A stretch of 7,890 nt of DNA from an uncultured Clostridia bacterium. GTDB lineage: Bacteria > Bacillota > Clostridia > Oscillospirales > CAG-272. The stretch covers positions 1 to 7,890 of the forward strand of contig CAMGCN010000037.1 in assembly GCA_946040935.1 (NCBI GenBank), read 5' to 3'. Positions 1-6,798 of this stretch are shown here, piece by piece. Under the pieces are notes generated by a model that saw only the letters and a list, made by a program, of their open reading frames with translations, did no database searches and was not told where the DNA came from. The translations under genes and the position numbers were made by a program. Within the stretch, counting starts at the first letter, position 1, and each line of letters opens with the position of its first letter.

Positions 1-44
1 ATAGCGTAGCGTCTCGTGGGCTCGGAGATGTGTATAAGAGACAG
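1..44. other. Nextera/Tn5 sequencing adapter at contig end (artefact)
   Basis: Positions 11-44 match the Illumina Nextera read-2 transposase adapter: GTCTCGTGGGCTCGG (11-25) followed by the 19-bp Tn5 mosaic end AGATGTGTATAAGAGACAG (26-44). Positions 3-10 (AGCGTAGC) sit where the i7 index belongs and, from memory, equal the oligo form of Nextera index N709. Positions 1-2 (AT) fit the last bases of the P7 arm. This is untrimmed library sequence, not genome, and it interrupts the gene that follows. A mosaic end from a natural Tn5 is not a good alternative, because the sequencing-primer part is synthetic. Confidence 0.97.
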
Positions 45-385
45 GAAATATCTCCCGAATCGAGCCTTTGTCTTAATTCTTCAAGCTCATTTTCCTTTTC
101 AGCCAAAGACTCAAAAGCAAGCAAAATTTCACCCAAAAGAGTGCCGTCTGACTCAAACGCGGCGTCCTGTTTTAATGTGGCGAGGCTTTTTCCCTTTGCT
201 ATATAAAAAGAACCGCTAAAGTCGGTTATTTCCCCGGAAATAATCTTAATAAGGGTAGATTTACCCGCTCCGTTTACACCGACGATACCAAGTCGCTCTT
301 TTTCATTAAGTGAAAAAGTAATGTTATCGATTATGTTATCGACACCGTATGAAAAGGATATATTTTCGCAACCTAAAATAATCAT
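45..385 (-). CDS. ABC-F family ATPase, N-terminal fragment (cut by adapter)
   Basis: This is the first 113 codons of an ATP-binding cassette protein, truncated at position 45 by adapter sequence. Residues 36-44 form a perfect Walker A (GVNGAGKST), and Gln73 in LKQD fits the Q-loop. The charged stretch after it (about residues 92-110, rich in Glu, Leu and Lys) resembles the region following the Q-loop in ABC-F proteins. ABC-F proteins have two ATPase domains and no membrane segment, and act on the ribosome as translation factors or antibiotic-protection factors. The subgroup (Uup, EttA, YdiF or resistance type) cannot be decided from this piece. The ATG is 5 nt past the murE stop, and its likely ribosome site GGATAAG overlaps that stop, so it is probably co-translated with murE. 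An ordinary ABC transporter ATPase is possible but less likely. Confidence 0.85.
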
Positions 386-390
386 ATGTC

Positions 391-1857
391 TTATCCGTTA
401 ACAGGCAACAGCTTAATTGTCTCTTCTATTATATCGCGCTCACTAAAAGGAACCTTTTCGCCGCAAATGAGCTGATAGTCCTCATGTCCCTTACCTGCAA
501 GCAAAAGAATGTCTCCCCGCCGAGCGTTTTCCATAGCCCATATAATCGCCTCTCGCCTGTTGGCAATCGCTTTGTATTTACACATATCTGTGTTTATTTC
601 CGAGACAATATCGGAGATTATGTCGTCGGGGTTTTCAAAATCGGGATTATCGCTTGTTATAATTGCAAAATCCGCAAAACGGTTAACAACATGCGCCATT
701 GCCGCACGGCGCATTTTTGATTTTCCGCCAACACATCCGAAAAGGACAACTAACCGCTCGGGATTATATTCTCTGACAGTTTTTAAGAGACTTTCAAGAC
801 TTACTTCATTATGTGCGTAGTCAATTATAATTGGGCAAACACTAAATGATTTTATAACTTCAAATCTCCCCGGAACGACTCCCTCTGATATTGCTTTTGC
901 AATTTTTTTACGCTCAATACCGAGCTTGTCGCATACTGCAAAAACGCAGAGCATATTCGACATGTTGTATTTGCCCGGCAAATGCGTTTTAATATTGTAT
1001 TTTTGTTTGTCTGCACAGACATCGAATGTTATACCGAAAGAAGTATCATCTTTCCACATTGAGAAATTTTCAGCCGTGTATTTGGCGTCTTTTTCACATG
1101 AAAAATCAAAAAGCTCGCCTTTTGCACATTTTGCGAAATCCTTATAATGCTCATCGTCGCGGTTAATAAAAGCCGCCTTACTGTTTTTTATAAGCATTTG
1201 TTTTAACGAGAGATAATGCTCGAAGCTGTCGCTTTCACCCGGTCCGATATGGTCAGGAGAAATATTCGTAAACACGCCCACATCGAAAGTCAAACCATAG
1301 ACGCGGTGATTAAGATACGCCTGTGAGGAAACCTCCATAACAGCATACTCAATGCCTGCTTCCGCCATCTTTGCAAGATACTTATTTAGCGTATAGCTGT
1401 CGGGAGTAGTGTTTGGTATATATACGTATTCGTTATTATAAAAAATACCTACGGTGCCGATAAGACCTGCTCTTTTTCCGTTTTTATTAAGGGCAGTGTA
1501 TATAAGTGATGTTACCGTGGTTTTGCCCTTTGTACCCGTAACGCCGATTAACTTAATTTTCTCCGCCGGATTTCCGAAGAAAGCAGACGAGAGTTTCGCA
1601 AGGATAATCGATGTATCATCACATATTATAACTGTTGCATCGTCAAAACCGAGCTCTCTCTGTGCAAAAAAGACGCGGACTCCCGCATCATATGCCTCAC
1701 GGGCAAAATCATGCCCGTCAGACTTAAAACCGACAATGCAGACAAAAGCCGTATCTTTAACGGCTTTTCTTGAATCGGTTATAATATCCTTAATTTCGCA
1801 GTCAGAATAATTATTGTTCTCAATGCCTGCATTAGTTAAGAGTTGTTGTAAGCGCAT
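391..1857 (-). CDS. murE: MurE-family UDP-MurNAc-tripeptide synthetase, probably not DAP-specific
   Basis: A cytoplasmic Mur ligase of 488 aa, the usual MurE length, that adds the third residue of the peptidoglycan stem to UDP-MurNAc-L-Ala-D-Glu using ATP. The P-loop is GVTGTKGKTT (105-114), followed by NTTPDS (149-154), EVSSQ (175-179), a candidate carbamylated Lys in SLKQM (217-221), GRFEV (330-334), DYAHN (346-350) and GKGHEDYQ (455-462). In DAP-adding enzymes the specificity motif is DNPR, with Arg contacting the free carboxylate of DAP. Here residues 403-406 read DNPD, so the substrate is more likely L-Lys or another diamine. The nearby FGCVGGKSK (373-381) also departs from the common GGDRD form. 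The start overlaps the racemase 3' end by 26 nt, and the SD GAGGAAG (1867-1873) lies inside the racemase gene. The absence of murF or mraY nearby suggests either a relocated murE or a second copy. Confidence 0.92.
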   Translation of the reverse strand: MRLQQLLTNAGIENNNYSDCEIKDIITDSRKAVKDTAFVCIVGFKSDGHDFAREAYDAGVRVFFAQRELGFDDATVIICDDTSIILAKLSSAFFGNPAEKIKLIGVTGTKGKTTVTSLIYTALNKNGKRAGLIGTVGIFYNNEYVYIPNTTPDSYTLNKYLAKMAEAGIEYAVMEVSSQAYLNHRVYGLTFDVGVFTNISPDHIGPGESDSFEHYLSLKQMLIKNSKAAFINRDDEHYKDFAKCAKGELFDFSCEKDAKYTAENFSMWKDDTSFGITFDVCADKQKYNIKTHLPGKYNMSNMLCVFAVCDKLGIERKKIAKAISEGVVPGRFEVIKSFSVCPIIIDYAHNEVSLESLLKTVREYNPERLVVLFGCVGGKSKMRRAAMAHVVNRFADFAIITSDNPDFENPDDIISDIVSEINTDMCKYKAIANRREAIIWAMENARRGDILLLAGKGHEDYQLICGEKVPFSERDIIEETIKLLPVNG

Positions 1858-2596
1858 TCGCCTTTTCTTCCTCGTATTTTATCAATTTATCGTCAAAGCC
1901 GATAGCCTGCGCGCCGCAAAGGGTAATACAGCGGCATGCAAGAACCTCAAGTGAATCGGTAAATCTATCGTCAAGGGACATAATTTTTTTCATAAGCGAC
2001 AGCTCTGTACAGCCAAGAACGATATTTTCACAGCCTCGCTCAAAGAGTGCGTCGCTGATTTTTGAAAACAGTTTTTCGTCAGGAGCTTTGCCCGCTTTAA
2101 TTTGAGAGTAAATTATATCCATAACCCCTTTTTGCTCGTTTTCTCCGGGGACAATACACTCAATACCGTATTTTGTGCATACATGGTCATACGCACCGCT
2201 TTTAACAGTGCCGTCTGTTGCAAGAAGACCTATCTTTTTACATCCGGTGTGGTTCAGATACTCAATAGTTTCGCCGATAATGTTAATAACCGGCTTGTCC
2301 ACCTTTTCGGTAAGCTCATCGTAAAAGTAGTGCGCGGTATTGCATGGAATAGCAATATAATCGGCACCGAATTCGATAAGTTTTCGGGAATTATAAAGCA
2401 TATGAGACATAGGGCTCACATTGCTTTTTCCTAATATAAAATCCGTTCGGTCGGGCGTAGACGAGTCGCTTGAAAGAATTATATCAAGGTGGTCCGCGTC
2501 ACATGAAGCATCTGTGTGGCTCGTTATTAAATCATAGAAATACACGCTGGAAGCAGGGCCTAACCCACCGAGTATTCCGAGCAGCGGTTTTTTCAT
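1832..2596 (-). CDS. Aspartate/glutamate racemase family protein, probably aspartate racemase
   Basis: A 254-aa, PLP-independent, two-cysteine racemase of the Asp/Glu racemase family. The N-terminus GILGGLGPASS (7-17) and STPDRT (46-51) are typical of the aspartate racemase branch (RacD/RacX/YgeA). The catalytic pair is Cys85 in PCNTAH and Cys196 in GCTE, both intact. It would interconvert L-Asp and D-Asp in the cytoplasm. Glutamate racemase (MurI) is less likely from the N-terminal pattern and because the next gene resembles a D-aspartate ligase. The ATG overlaps the ligase stop as ATGA, with an AAGG ribosome site 10 nt upstream, so translation is probably coupled. Substrate choice within this family cannot be proved from motifs alone. 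Confidence 0.9.
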   Translation of the reverse strand: MKKPLLGILGGLGPASSVYFYDLITSHTDASCDADHLDIILSSDSSTPDRTDFILGKSNVSPMSHMLYNSRKLIEFGADYIAIPCNTAHYFYDELTEKVDKPVINIIGETIEYLNHTGCKKIGLLATDGTVKSGAYDHVCTKYGIECIVPGENEQKGVMDIIYSQIKAGKAPDEKLFSKISDALFERGCENIVLGCTELSLMKKIMSLDDRFTDSLEVLACRCITLCGAQAIGFDDKLIKYEEEKANALTTTLN

Positions 2597-3819
2597 TGTT
2601 TTTCAACCTTATAGTATTTTTTGAACTTTTTAACGTGATTATGCTCGTGAATTATTAAAAAGGCAATCCTTTTTAAGTTTCCGCGCAAATCGTACTTATA
2701 TCTTAATGACGAGTATGCGGCTTTTTGCTTTTTTAGTTCCATGGCTTTTTTATAGAGCCCGTCGCCGACATACTTTTTAACGATTTTGTCGGGAATATAA
2801 CGCCAATATATCTCTTTTTCGTTAAAAACACAATCGTACGACAGGTTATCATCAATATAATCGGAAACAACAAGATGCGCGATATTATTGCCGCTTGCCG
2901 TGACATAGTAGTTGCTTCTTCCCTGCCTCGTGTTTATTTCAAAGGCGCGGAATGAGCCGTCGCTTTCATCGTACTTAATATCAAAGTTAGAAAACCCGAC
3001 ATACCCTATATCTTCAAGAAATGCCTTGAATTTTTCCATAAGGTCCCTTTTTGTTTCGGTAATAACGGCACAATGGTTGCCGAGACCTTTAGGAGTGTGC
3101 TCTTCAAGGAGGACATGGCCGAGACACATCATTTTGACTTTTCCGTTTTTGTCAGAATAAGATGTCAAAACATACATGTGTGAATCATCGCCCGGAATCA
3201 TATCCTGAACGACAATATTCATCGAATATCCCGAAGAATATATAAGAGAGATGATTTCCTTTGCTTCTGCCGAGTCATGTGCACAGTACACTTTTTTCAT
3301 ACCGTCAAAAGGATGATGCCAATACTCTGCCGAAGAAACGGGTTTTACTATTACCGGATATTCAAACGGCAGGCTGTCAAGCGCATCCGTTCCGCCGTCG
3401 GGAGTGATAACCAACGTTTTGGGATAGTCTATATCGTATTTTTCACAGTAGTTATAAAAAACATCTTTTTGTGTTACCGAGTTTGCAATATCGGGTGAAC
3501 AGCACGGCATTATATAGTCACTGCCGATTTTTTCCTTTAGATTTATTATCATGTTGACATACTCATCGGTACATCCCATGAGTATAAGATACGCGTCACT
3601 GTGAGCCTCTCTGAAATCAGAAAGAGTTTTCAAAAATACGTCTTCTTTTTCAAGCTCGGGAACGGCGGTGAATTTAACTATTCTTGTATTCATGGTAGCG
3701 CCGATAGCATATCTGCCGAACGCATAGGAAACAACGCCGTACTCCTCATGAAAGGCACGCGCCACATTATAACAGTTCAGATCCGCACCGATAAGCACGG
3801 GGATAATTTGCTTTTCCAT
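2593..3819 (-). CDS. ATP-grasp ligase resembling D-aspartate ligase (Asl-like, COG3919 type)
   Basis: A 408-aa cytoplasmic ATP-grasp carboxylate-amine ligase. It has a pre-ATP-grasp domain (IPVLIGADLNCYN, 6-18), the ATP-binding lysine segment PVIVKP (155-160), VVQDMIPGDD (203-212), MMCLGH (230-235), and metal/ATP-site elements FDIKYD (279-284) and EINTRQGRSNYYV (294-306). The basic C-terminus has several Lys, His and Tyr residues. From memory, the order and wording of these motifs closely match Aslfm, the Enterococcus faecium enzyme that activates the beta-carboxylate of D-Asp and joins it to the epsilon-amine of L-Lys in UDP-MurNAc-pentapeptide; no alignment was run. A racemase downstream and an AsnB-like gene upstream support that reading. 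The ATG directly follows the asnB stop, with GAGG 5-7 nt ahead. D-Ala-D-Ala ligase is a poor fit. Other COG3919 carboligases remain possible. Confidence 0.82.
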   Translation of the reverse strand: MEKQIIPVLIGADLNCYNVARAFHEEYGVVSYAFGRYAIGATMNTRIVKFTAVPELEKEDVFLKTLSDFREAHSDAYLILMGCTDEYVNMIINLKEKIGSDYIMPCCSPDIANSVTQKDVFYNYCEKYDIDYPKTLVITPDGGTDALDSLPFEYPVIVKPVSSAEYWHHPFDGMKKVYCAHDSAEAKEIISLIYSSGYSMNIVVQDMIPGDDSHMYVLTSYSDKNGKVKMMCLGHVLLEEHTPKGLGNHCAVITETKRDLMEKFKAFLEDIGYVGFSNFDIKYDESDGSFRAFEINTRQGRSNYYVTASGNNIAHLVVSDYIDDNLSYDCVFNEKEIYWRYIPDKIVKKYVGDGLYKKAMELKKQKAAYSSLRYKYDLRGNLKRIAFLIIHEHNHVKKFKKYYKVEKQ

Positions 3820-5658
3820 TTATGCCTCTGTATCAATAAAAAATCTCTTATACCAAACGAGGAAAACAAAGCAGGTCCATATCTTTCTCTGATTGTTTTT
3901 CTTTTGTTCGTAATGCTCGTCGAGCAGAGCTACAAGCTTTTCGGTATCGAAGAACTCTGACGCATAATCAGATGTAAAATAGCTCTTTACTATATCATAG
4001 TATTTCTTCTCACGGAGCCAATATCTGATAGGCACGGGAAATCCTTTTTTCTCTCTGTCCGCCCAATCGTCGGGTATTGTTTTGTTCGCCGCCTTACGGA
4101 AAACGTACTTGGTATTTATACCGTTGATTTTGTATTTGCTCGGTATTTCCTCTGCCATTTTCATTACGTTTCGGTCGAGGAAAGGCACACGCAGCTCAAG
4201 CGAAGACGCCATACTCATTTTGTCCGCCTTGAGCAGTATGTCGCCAGGAAGCCAGAGCATGAGATCAAGATACTGTTTCTTCTGAAGCTCGTCCAGATCA
4301 TCCGTCTTCGAGTAGACATCGGATATAATTTCGTTCGCGCTTTTTCCGTTTCTGCATGAGGGAGACAAAATTTCAAGAGCTTCTTCGTCGCTGAAAATAT
4401 ATGCCTCTCCGAAAAAATATTCCTCGGGACGGCCGCAGTTTTTTATTATAAAATCACGTCCCTTAAAATACGGTAAATGTTTAGCTAATTTCGCCGCGGC
4501 TAAACGTAAAGGCCGGGGAATCAAACGGTATTTTTTTGAAAGACCGGAGACATCGTATGCCTCATATCCTGCAAATATCTCATCCGCTCCCTCACCCGAC
4601 AGAACAACCGTTACATGCTCTTTTGCCAGCTTTGCAAGAAAATAAAGAGGAACGCTCGACGGATTTGACTGTGGTTCGTCCATGTAATACTGAATATTCG
4701 AAAGCTCGTCAAAGCATTCGCTTGCGGTAATAATCTTTTTGTAGTTTTTTATACCGAGTAAATCGGACAGCTCCTTCGCATAATCGGTTTCGTCAAAATT
4801 ATTATAATCAAAGCCGACAGAAAATGTTTCGTCCGGCATCTGCGAGGCTGTAATATAGCTTGAGTCAACGCCGCCAGAAAGGAATGCGCCTACCTTTACA
4901 TCGCTTATTTTATGAGCTTTTACCGACTCGTTGACCGAATCGTTTATCATATCGACGCAATCGTCAAAGGACATATTTTCTCCTTTGAAATTAATATCCC
5001 AATATCTTTCGATTTCCATTTTGCCCTCTTTCCATGTAAACATATGAGCCGGAGGCAGTTTATAAACTCCTTTGAAAAAGGTGTGTTCTTGGGAAGAATA
5101 CTGAAATGTTAAATATGCGCGAAGTGCGTCGCGGTTTACCTCTTTAATAAAGTACGGGTGATCGAGAAAAGATTTTATTTCAGAGCCGAAAATCAGTTCA
5201 CCGTTTGAGAGGGTGCCATAGTAAAAGGGCTTTATTCCGAAAAAGTCACGCGCACCGAAAAGGCTGTTATTTTTTTCGTCCCAAATGACAAAAGCAAACA
5301 TTCCTCTGATTTTATGTACAATATTCTTTCCGTACTCCTCGTAACCGTGAACGAGCACCTCGGTATCCGAGCAGGTAGAAAAAATATGACCTTTTTCCTG
5401 AAGTTCATCTCTTAGCTCTCCAAAATTATAAATCTCACCGTTGAAAACTACAACTATGCTTCCGTCTTCGTTTTTCATAGGCTGATTTCCGTTTTCGCTT
5501 AAATCAATTATAGAAAGGCGTCGAAAACCCAGAGCGACATTATCATTTATAAACTCGCTTCCCATATCGGGCCCGCGGTGAAAAATGCGAGCTGTCATCT
5601 TATTAAGTATTTCTTTTTTATTTTCAAGTTTTCCTGTAAAACCGACAAATCCGCACAT
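3820..5658 (-). CDS. asnB: Asparagine synthase (glutamine-hydrolysing)-like amidotransferase
   Basis: A complete 612-aa class II glutamine amidotransferase fused to an ATP-pyrophosphatase synthetase domain, the normal AsnB length. The start at 5658 is chosen because it gives MCGFVGF, exposing Cys2 as the nucleophile once Met is removed, and because GGAG lies 6 nt upstream. An in-frame ATG at 5673 would bury this Cys. Glutaminase motifs are HRGPD (27-31), RRLSIIDL (46-53) and NGEIYNF (73-79). The synthetase PP-loop is SGGVDSS (261-267), followed by SGEGADEIFAGY (354-365) and KADKMSM with LELRVPFLD further on. The enzyme takes ammonia from Gln and amidates a carboxylate with ATP. It may make L-Asn. 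As first gene of a cell-wall operon it may instead amidate D-Asp or a stem-peptide carboxyl, like AsnH of Lactococcus lactis or AsnB1 of Lactobacillus plantarum. Motifs do not separate these roles. Confidence 0.93.
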   Translation of the reverse strand: MCGFVGFTGKLENKKEILNKMTARIFHRGPDMGSEFINDNVALGFRRLSIIDLSENGNQPMKNEDGSIVVVFNGEIYNFGELRDELQEKGHIFSTCSDTEVLVHGYEEYGKNIVHKIRGMFAFVIWDEKNNSLFGARDFFGIKPFYYGTLSNGELIFGSEIKSFLDHPYFIKEVNRDALRAYLTFQYSSQEHTFFKGVYKLPPAHMFTWKEGKMEIERYWDINFKGENMSFDDCVDMINDSVNESVKAHKISDVKVGAFLSGGVDSSYITASQMPDETFSVGFDYNNFDETDYAKELSDLLGIKNYKKIITASECFDELSNIQYYMDEPQSNPSSVPLYFLAKLAKEHVTVVLSGEGADEIFAGYEAYDVSGLSKKYRLIPRPLRLAAAKLAKHLPYFKGRDFIIKNCGRPEEYFFGEAYIFSDEEALEILSPSCRNGKSANEIISDVYSKTDDLDELQKKQYLDLMLWLPGDILLKADKMSMASSLELRVPFLDRNVMKMAEEIPSKYKINGINTKYVFRKAANKTIPDDWADREKKGFPVPIRYWLREKKYYDIVKSYFTSDYASEFFDTEKLVALLDEHYEQKKNNQRKIWTCFVFLVWYKRFFIDTEA

Positions 5659-5664
5659 AACAAT

Positions 5665-5668
5665 CTCC
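5665..5668 (-). promoter_or_regulatory. Shine-Dalgarno site that fixes the asnB start
   Basis: The minus strand reads TTGGAGATTGTT then ATG. GGAG is 6 nt from the ATG at 5658, ideal spacing, and it lies downstream of the alternative ATG at 5673. The site therefore supports the start that yields Met-Cys. Confidence 0.8.
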
Positions 5669-5688
5669 AACATAATTATTATTTTAAT

Positions 5689-5697
5689 ATTATATCA
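5689..5697 (-). promoter_or_regulatory. Extended -10 promoter of the asnB-to-ABC-F operon
   Basis: The minus strand has TGATATAAT: a perfect TATAAT (5689-5694) with the TG of an extended -10 one base upstream. No good -35 box is visible 16-18 nt upstream; the best is TTTATT, which falls in the T-tract of the preceding terminator. Extended -10 sites often need little -35 help. Transcription would start near 5682, leaving a leader of about 20-25 nt with only the Shine-Dalgarno site, so no riboswitch or attenuator fits in it. This is the only clear promoter for the five downstream genes. Confidence 0.65.
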
Positions 5698-5708
5698 CAT
5701 AATGACGC

Positions 5709-5743
5709 AAAAATAAAGGAAAATGCACAAATTAGCATTTTCC
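5709..5743 (-). terminator. Rho-independent terminator after the PBP gene
   Basis: A perfect 9-bp inverted repeat (GGAAAATGC at 5718-5726, GCATTTTCC at 5735-5743) encloses an 8-nt loop. Read on the minus strand it is followed by TTTATTTTT (5709-5717). It lies 12 nt past the stop codon of the dacA-like gene. The stem is AT-rich, so it is moderate in strength and some read-through into asnB is possible. Confidence 0.85.
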
Positions 5744-5755
5744 CGTTTGAATGTA

Positions 5756-6787
5756 TCAGTATGCGTAATTATTAATCAGAGTGTATGTGTCAATCATTGC
5801 ATATTGCGGCGTGTACAGTGTGCCGTCGGCACATAATGTGACGGTTATGTATTCATAATCCTGTGTTTTGCAGACCGTTGCAAGACACAAACCGGCTTCC
5901 GGAGTATATCCGCTTTTTCCCCCGAGCAGTTTTGCGGTATTCAGCTTATTTATTGTCATTTTGTTTGCTTTATCGAATACGGTACTGTATACATATAATC
6001 CGTTCGGTGCAGCACTGTCCGGCGGAATCGTATATTCCTCTGATGTTATAACTTTATAGAAATTATCGTTTTTCATAGCATATTGCATCATAAGCGCCAG
6101 ATCGTACGCTGTTGAGTAATGTTCATCATTATGTAGCCCGGAAACATTGCAGAAATGAGTATCCGCCATTCCGAGTTCTTTTGCCTTCTTGTTCATAAGC
6201 ACTACAAAATCTTCTTCACTTCCGCTGACATATTCTGCGAGAGTAAGCGCGGCGTCTGCACCCGAAGGCAATATGGTGGCATAACATAAGTCCATCGCGG
6301 TCACTTTCTCCCCGGCAACAAGACCTGCAACAGAAGCTCCCGCCTCTGAAAGCTGTCCGAAATGTTTGCCGTCGACCGTTATATTAACAGATAAGTCGCT
6401 TATATTTTCCATAGCAACGAGTACCGTCATCATCTTTGTAAGAGACGCCGGAAAAAGCTCTGCCGATTCATTCTTTTTACATACTACGTTTCCCGTAGTA
6501 TAGTTTATCACTATCGCCGCACGGGAATAGATTTCTTCTGTAATGTCAAATGTATAATTATCAAGAGAAATATTCGGAGATTCCTGCGGTTCAAAACGCT
6601 TGTCAAGTTCAGAAACCTCCCAATCATTATTTGATGATGCAGGAAGGCAAAATGCAAAAACGGAAACTATAATAATTGTTGCAACGAGAAAAACGCAGAG
6701 CGCAAGTATTTTATACATAGAAACGCCGTTGTTATAGTCATCGCGGGTTTTTTCATATATTTCGGTAAGTAATGATTTTTCTTTCAT
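5756..6787 (-). CDS. DacA-like D-Ala-D-Ala carboxypeptidase/PBP (peptidase S11) with altered SxN motif
   Basis: A serine penicillin-binding protein of 343 aa from the ATG at 6787. A TTG at 6802, overlapping the recombinase stop, would add five residues, and neither start has a strong ribosome site. A cytoplasmic tail of about 23 residues is followed by one hydrophobic segment (about 24-48), so the enzyme is probably anchored with its catalytic domain outside. The nucleophile motif is SLTK (115-118). The second motif reads SGA (175-177) instead of SGN, and the third KSG (291-293) instead of KTG. The surrounding PASLTKMM, ILPSGADAA and GGKSGYTPEAG are otherwise typical. The chain ends soon after the peptidase domain, with no PBP5-like C-terminal domain or amphipathic helix. 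It should trim the terminal D-Ala of stem peptides or act as a transpeptidase. Streptomyces K15, with SGC at this position, shows that Asn is not essential in the family. Confidence 0.9.
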   Translation of the reverse strand: MKEKSLLTEIYEKTRDDYNNGVSMYKILALCVFLVATIIIVSVFAFCLPASSNNDWEVSELDKRFEPQESPNISLDNYTFDITEEIYSRAAIVINYTTGNVVCKKNESAELFPASLTKMMTVLVAMENISDLSVNITVDGKHFGQLSEAGASVAGLVAGEKVTAMDLCYATILPSGADAALTLAEYVSGSEEDFVVLMNKKAKELGMADTHFCNVSGLHNDEHYSTAYDLALMMQYAMKNDNFYKVITSEEYTIPPDSAAPNGLYVYSTVFDKANKMTINKLNTAKLLGGKSGYTPEAGLCLATVCKTQDYEYITVTLCADGTLYTPQYAMIDTYTLINNYAY

Positions 6788-6798
6788 ATTTCTAAATC

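Noticed and set aside
16..219. A plus-strand open frame of 67 codons at the left edge
   Set aside because: It begins within the synthetic adapter and runs antisense to the ABC-F gene; it is a chimera, not a gene.
1832..2596. Racemase as the essential glutamate racemase MurI
   Set aside because: The GGLGPAS and PDRT pattern is that of aspartate racemases, and the neighbour resembles a D-Asp ligase; still not proven by sequence alone.
2593..3819. ATP-grasp protein as D-Ala-D-Ala ligase
   Set aside because: It lacks the usual Ddl motif pattern and matches the Asl/COG3919 wording (VVQDMIPGDD, EINTRQGRS) instead.
5659..5673. An upstream ATG that would extend the asnB product by five residues
   Set aside because: Class II glutamine amidotransferases need Cys directly after the initiator Met, and the Shine-Dalgarno site lies between the two ATGs.
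484..6059. Many plus-strand open frames of 60-120 codons across the window
   Set aside because: All lie antisense to well-supported genes, have no recognisable domains, and reflect codon use of the opposite strand.
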